A stretch of DNA of 64,000 nucleotides from Pseudomonas abietaniphila (GTDB taxonomy: Bacteria; Pseudomonadota; Gammaproteobacteria; Pseudomonadales; Pseudomonadaceae). The notes under the pieces are model-generated. The model saw only the letters and a program-made list of their open reading frames with translations, had not been told where the DNA came from and searched no databases. Position numbers and translations under genes: made by a program. Position 1 is the stretch's first letter, and each line of letters begins with the position of its first letter. This document shows positions 61,387-64,000 of the stretch, one piece after another. The DNA is taken from assembly GCF_900100795.1 (NCBI RefSeq), contig NZ_FNCO01000011.1:1-64000 (forward strand), read 5' to 3'.

Positions 61387-61486
61387 TGTAGCCGGCTTGG
61401 TGCGGGCGGCGTTCCGACGAAATCGGTGTGTCATTCACCCTGGATGTGGCTGACCCGACGCGTTCGCCAGCAAGCCGGCTCCTACA
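61387..61486. repeat. BIME-like repeat with conserved core (copy 3 of 3)
   Basis: It starts TGTAGCCGGCTTGG and ends CAAGCCGGCTCCTACA. The inside has CGACGAAATCGGTGTGTCAT and GATGTGGCTGACCC, shared with the elements at 4850 and 24784. It lies between the convergent apt and recR genes. Confidence 0.85.
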
Positions 61487-61516
61487 GTGCTGGGCCAAAC
61501 GTCAAAGCTTTTAACG

Positions 61517-62119
61517 TCAAAGCTGGATTGGCTTGCGCCCTGCGAAGGAATGCGCCAGCGTGCCGCCGTCCACCAGTTCCAGCTCACCGCCCAGCGGGAC
61601 GCCGTGGGCAATCCGGGACGTGATCAGGCCCTTGTTGTTGAGCAACTGGGCGATGTAATGCGCGGTGGCCTCACCTTCCACGGTCGGGTTGGTTGCCAGG
61701 ATCACTTCGGTGAACGTGCCTTGCTCTTCGATCCGTGCCATCAGTTGCGGGATACCGATGGCCTCAGGCCCGAGGCCATCGAGCGGCGACAAGTGCCCCT
61801 TGAGGACGAAGTAGCGACCGCGATAGCCCGTCTGCTCCACGGCATACACGTCCATTGGGCCTTCCACCACGCACAGCAGCGTGTCATCCCGACGGACATC
61901 GGAACACTGAGGGCACAGTTCTTCTTCGGTGAGGGTGCGGCACTGTTTGCAGTGTCCAACGCCTTCCATGGCCTGACTCAGCGCCTGAGCCAGGCGTGAG
62001 CCACCGCTGCGATCGCGCTCAAGCAACTGCAACGCCATGCGCTGGGCGGTTTTCTGACCGACGCCAGGCAGAATGCGCAGGGAGTCGATCAACTGGCGAA
62101 TCAGTGGGCTGAAGCTCAT
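61517..62119 (-). CDS. recR: Recombination protein RecR
   Basis: The 200-residue protein has the helix-hairpin-helix part (SLRILPGVGQKTAQRMALQL), the zinc finger Cys57, Cys60, Cys69, Cys72 (CKQCRTLTEEELCPQC) and a Toprim domain (LCVVEGPMDVYAVEQTG). It loads RecA in the RecFOR gap-repair pathway. I use the ATG at 62119 (MSFSPLIRQL), the family start. It normally follows ybaB directly; here an oxidoreductase gene lies between them. Confidence 0.96.
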   Translation of the reverse strand: MSFSPLIRQLIDSLRILPGVGQKTAQRMALQLLERDRSGGSRLAQALSQAMEGVGHCKQCRTLTEEELCPQCSDVRRDDTLLCVVEGPMDVYAVEQTGYRGRYFVLKGHLSPLDGLGPEAIGIPQLMARIEEQGTFTEVILATNPTVEGEATAHYIAQLLNNKGLITSRIAHGVPLGGELELVDGGTLAHSFAGRKPIQL

Positions 62120-62188
62120 TGGGGAAAGGTCCGACAAATACACGAGACGCGGTTTATACCCGCGCCTCCGGTGAGCGTCAAATCACGC

Positions 62189-63217
62189 TTACGACACCTT
62201 CACCACCAGCTTGCCGAAGTTCTTGCCTTCGAGCATGCCGATGAACGCATCCGGCGCGTGCTCCAGGCCTTCGACCACGTCTTCGCGGAATTTCACCTTG
62301 CCGTCCTTCACCAACGGCACCATGGCCTGCATGAATTCTTCCAGGCGATGGTAGTACTCCTCGTAGACGATAAAACCCTGAATCTTCGCGCGCTTGGTCA
62401 ACAGCGTGCGCATCAGCAGCGGCAGGTAATTCGGACCGTCGGGCAGGCGCTGGGCATTGTACTGAGCAATCAGGCCGCACAGAGGTATGCGGGCGTGCTG
62501 GTTCAGTAGCGGCAGTACCGCTTCGAAGACCTTGCCGCCCACCAGTTCGAAATAGATGTCGATGCCACTGGGACAGGCCTCGCTCAGTTGCTCGGCAAAA
62601 TGCTCGCTCTTGTGATCGATACAGGCGTCAAAGCCCAACTCGTCCATGACGTAGCGACATTTGTCGATACCACCGGCAATCCCGACCACACGCAGACCGT
62701 GCAGCTTGGCGACTTGCCCGACCACCGAGCCGACCGCGCCGGACGCCGCAGCGACCACCAGGGTTTCGCCGGACTTGGGCTGGCCAATGTTCATCAAGCC
62801 CATGTAACCCGTGATGCCCGGCATCCCGAGCACGCCCACGGCCATCGACGGGCTCGGCAAGTCTTTAGGCACCTGCATGAGGTTCTTGCCATCGGAGAGG
62901 CTGTGGGTCTGCCATCCGGTTTGCCCGACCACCAGATCGCCTTCCTTGAACGCCGGGTTGCGCGATTGCTCGACCACGCTGACTGCCCCGCCCTCCATGA
63001 CGGCGTCGATTTCCACCGGCGGCGCATAGGACGGCGCGTCACTCATGCGACCGCGCATGTAGGGATCGAGGGAAAGGTACAGCGTGCGCAGTTGAACCTG
63101 GCCGTCCTGCACGTCAGGCAGTGCCTCGCGCTCAAGCCGAAAATTCTCCGGCGTCGGCGAACCTTGGGGACGAGAGGCCAGGACGACACGCTGGTTGAGG
63201 ATCAATTCTTGCGACAT
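62189..63217 (-). CDS. NADP-dependent MDR-family oxidoreductase (CurA-like)
   Basis: The 342-residue medium-chain reductase has the N-terminal LNQRVVLASRPQGSPTPENF and the nucleotide motif VVAAASGAVGSVVGQVAKLH, as in CurA and leukotriene B4 12-hydroxydehydrogenase-like enzymes. It reduces alpha,beta-unsaturated ketones or aldehydes with NADPH. It lacks structural or catalytic zinc motifs, as expected. I use the ATG at 63217 (MSQELILNQR). A 350-bp gap with a REP pair and a terminator separates it from ybaB, so it has its own promoter. Confidence 0.9.
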   Translation of the reverse strand: MSQELILNQRVVLASRPQGSPTPENFRLEREALPDVQDGQVQLRTLYLSLDPYMRGRMSDAPSYAPPVEIDAVMEGGAVSVVEQSRNPAFKEGDLVVGQTGWQTHSLSDGKNLMQVPKDLPSPSMAVGVLGMPGITGYMGLMNIGQPKSGETLVVAAASGAVGSVVGQVAKLHGLRVVGIAGGIDKCRYVMDELGFDACIDHKSEHFAEQLSEACPSGIDIYFELVGGKVFEAVLPLLNQHARIPLCGLIAQYNAQRLPDGPNYLPLLMRTLLTKRAKIQGFIVYEEYYHRLEEFMQAMVPLVKDGKVKFREDVVEGLEHAPDAFIGMLEGKNFGKLVVKVS

Positions 63218-63429
63218 CGGAGCGGTTCCTTTATCGATGAGTGACAGGCTATAGAAAGCAGACCGCAGCGCTCGGGAGCGGTTCGGTTGGATGCGGCGGC
63301 AGTATGAGACACGTAATGAACGCAGAAAATACCCCAAGCAACGAGAGGGGTAACCCGTAGCAGCGAGGCTTGACGACAGAGGCATCCATGAAATCGACTC
63401 AGCCATCACAGACCAGACGCCTGATTACG

Positions 63430-63517
63430 GTGGGAGCGAATTCATTCGCGAAAAATGGTTCAGGCGGCAGGAATGTGTCGAGGCGGCTGGCCAATCGCGA
63501 ATAAATTCGCTCCCACA
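63430..63517. repeat. REP pair, GCGAATTCATTCGCG type
   Basis: GTGGGAGCGAATTCATTCGC at 63430 and GCGAATAAATTCGCTCCCAC ending near 63516 are inverted arms with one change. The centre has AATGTGTCGAGG, as at 11326. Confidence 0.88.
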
Positions 63518-63564
63518 GGGTTTACGCCGCCCGGAGAGTATCCGTCGGTCGTCTAGAAACGCTT

Positions 63565-63593
63565 ACAAAAATGCCAGGCACTGGGCCTGGCAT
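63565..63593 (-). terminator. Terminator of ybaB
   Basis: ATGCCAGGC (63571-63579) and GCCTGGCAT (63585-63593) pair perfectly around a 5-base loop. On the minus strand the stem is followed by TTTTGT. It ends the ybaB transcript before the oxidoreductase gene. Confidence 0.9.
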
Positions 63594-63617
63594 TCGGGTG
63601 CCGCAACAACCGCTCGG

Positions 63618-63944
63618 TCAGAACGGCAGCTTCATGCCTGGCGGCAGTTGCATGCCGGCAGTCATGCTGGCGGTTTTTTCCTGGCTGGCCGCTTCGATCT
63701 TGCGCACGGCGTCGTTGACGGCTGCGGCGATCAGGTCTTCAAGGATTTCCTTGTCTTCCTGCATCAGGCTGTCGTCCAGGCTAACGCGCTTGACGTCGTG
63801 ACGACCGGTCATCACCACGCTCACCAGGCCTGCGCCCGATTGGCCGGTCACTTCGGCATTGGCCAGTTCTTCCTGCATCTTGGCCATTTTTTCCTGCATC
63901 TGCTGGGCCTGCTTCATCAGGCCAGCCATGCCACCTTTCATCAT
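63618..63944 (-). CDS. ybaB: YbaB/EbfC nucleoid-associated protein
   Basis: The 108-residue DNA-binding protein has the family layout: a helix (MAGLMKQAQQMQEKMAKMQE), the strand region VTGQSGAGLVSVVMTGRHDV and a C-terminal helix, ending in a Met/Pro-rich tail (PPGMKLPF). It binds DNA as a tweezer-like dimer. GAGGAG precedes the ATG. dnaX is expected just beyond the window end. Confidence 0.95.
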   Translation of the reverse strand: MMKGGMAGLMKQAQQMQEKMAKMQEELANAEVTGQSGAGLVSVVMTGRHDVKRVSLDDSLMQEDKEILEDLIAAAVNDAVRKIEAASQEKTASMTAGMQLPPGMKLPF

Positions 63945-64000
63945 GGGAGTTCTCCTCGAACGTCGATGGGGTCGTTGCGCGGCGCTAACTCAGCTTAGCG

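Overview
The window is a stretch of a Pseudomonas chromosome, most likely of the P. fluorescens/P. syringae lineage. The evidence is the gene content (ccoNOQP-ccoGHIS next to hemN, anr, apt, recR and ybaB; msuD with sfnR; soxR with its divergent monooxygenase), the generally high GC of the housekeeping genes, and many paired REP-type inverted repeats in the intergenic gaps. No rRNA, tRNA, CRISPR array or prophage was seen.

Left part (1-32.5 kb). The window opens with the last 40 codons and right end of an IS3-family element. Next comes a periplasmic redox module: an MsrP-like Mo-enzyme, a b-type cytochrome and a small periplasmic protein. It is divergent from a CusRS/HprRS-like two-component system, with two TGACA-N4-TGT(C/A)A sites between them. 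A PL7 alginate lyase without a signal peptide follows, then a five-gene marR-FUSC-DUF1656-HlyD-OMF efflux operon, an aldo/keto reductase, a ZntB-like transporter, a PiT phosphate transporter, a leuCD-like isomerase pair facing a LysR regulator, msuD-sfnR for sulfonate use, a soxR/monooxygenase divergent pair with a clear SoxR-type promoter, an FAD/NAD(P) oxidoreductase, an XRE-cupin regulator, rlmM, acnA, a CPBP protease and an Aer-type chemoreceptor.

Centre (32.5-46.7 kb). This is the accessory island and the most interesting part. Seven same-strand genes encode proteins built from one degenerate beta-sandwich (Ig-like) module of about 110-120 residues: one module in the 35.8 kb gene, two in each of the three small genes at 32.7, 33.5 and 34.7 kb, five in each of the genes at 39.5 and 41.5 kb, and about six plus a Big2-like and an invasin-like C-terminal region in the gene at 43.4 kb. 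None has a recognisable signal peptide. Four of the transcription units share a TTGACA-N15-(T/G)ATTAG-TT(G/A)AA block followed by a 150-180 nt leader. A classical autotransporter lies on the opposite strand inside the island and carries an 11-base homopolymer in its passenger, a likely phase-variation tract. A segmental duplication (terminator plus promoter, with a scrap of a chemoreceptor gene) shows that the island grew by local recombination next to the aer gene.

Right part (46.6-64 kb). An alpha/beta hydrolase is followed by the cbb3 oxidase locus: ccoNOQP, an inserted secreted phosphoesterase, ccoG, ccoH, ccoI, ccoS and a SafE/TauE-like membrane protein. The anaerobic genes hemN (with an ANR box) and anr follow, then apt, and finally, on the minus strand, recR, a CurA-like oxidoreductase and ybaB. 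The dnaX gene that normally precedes ybaB would lie just outside the window. Together these genes make the microaerobic terminal oxidase, load its copper, provide O2-independent haem synthesis and sense O2.
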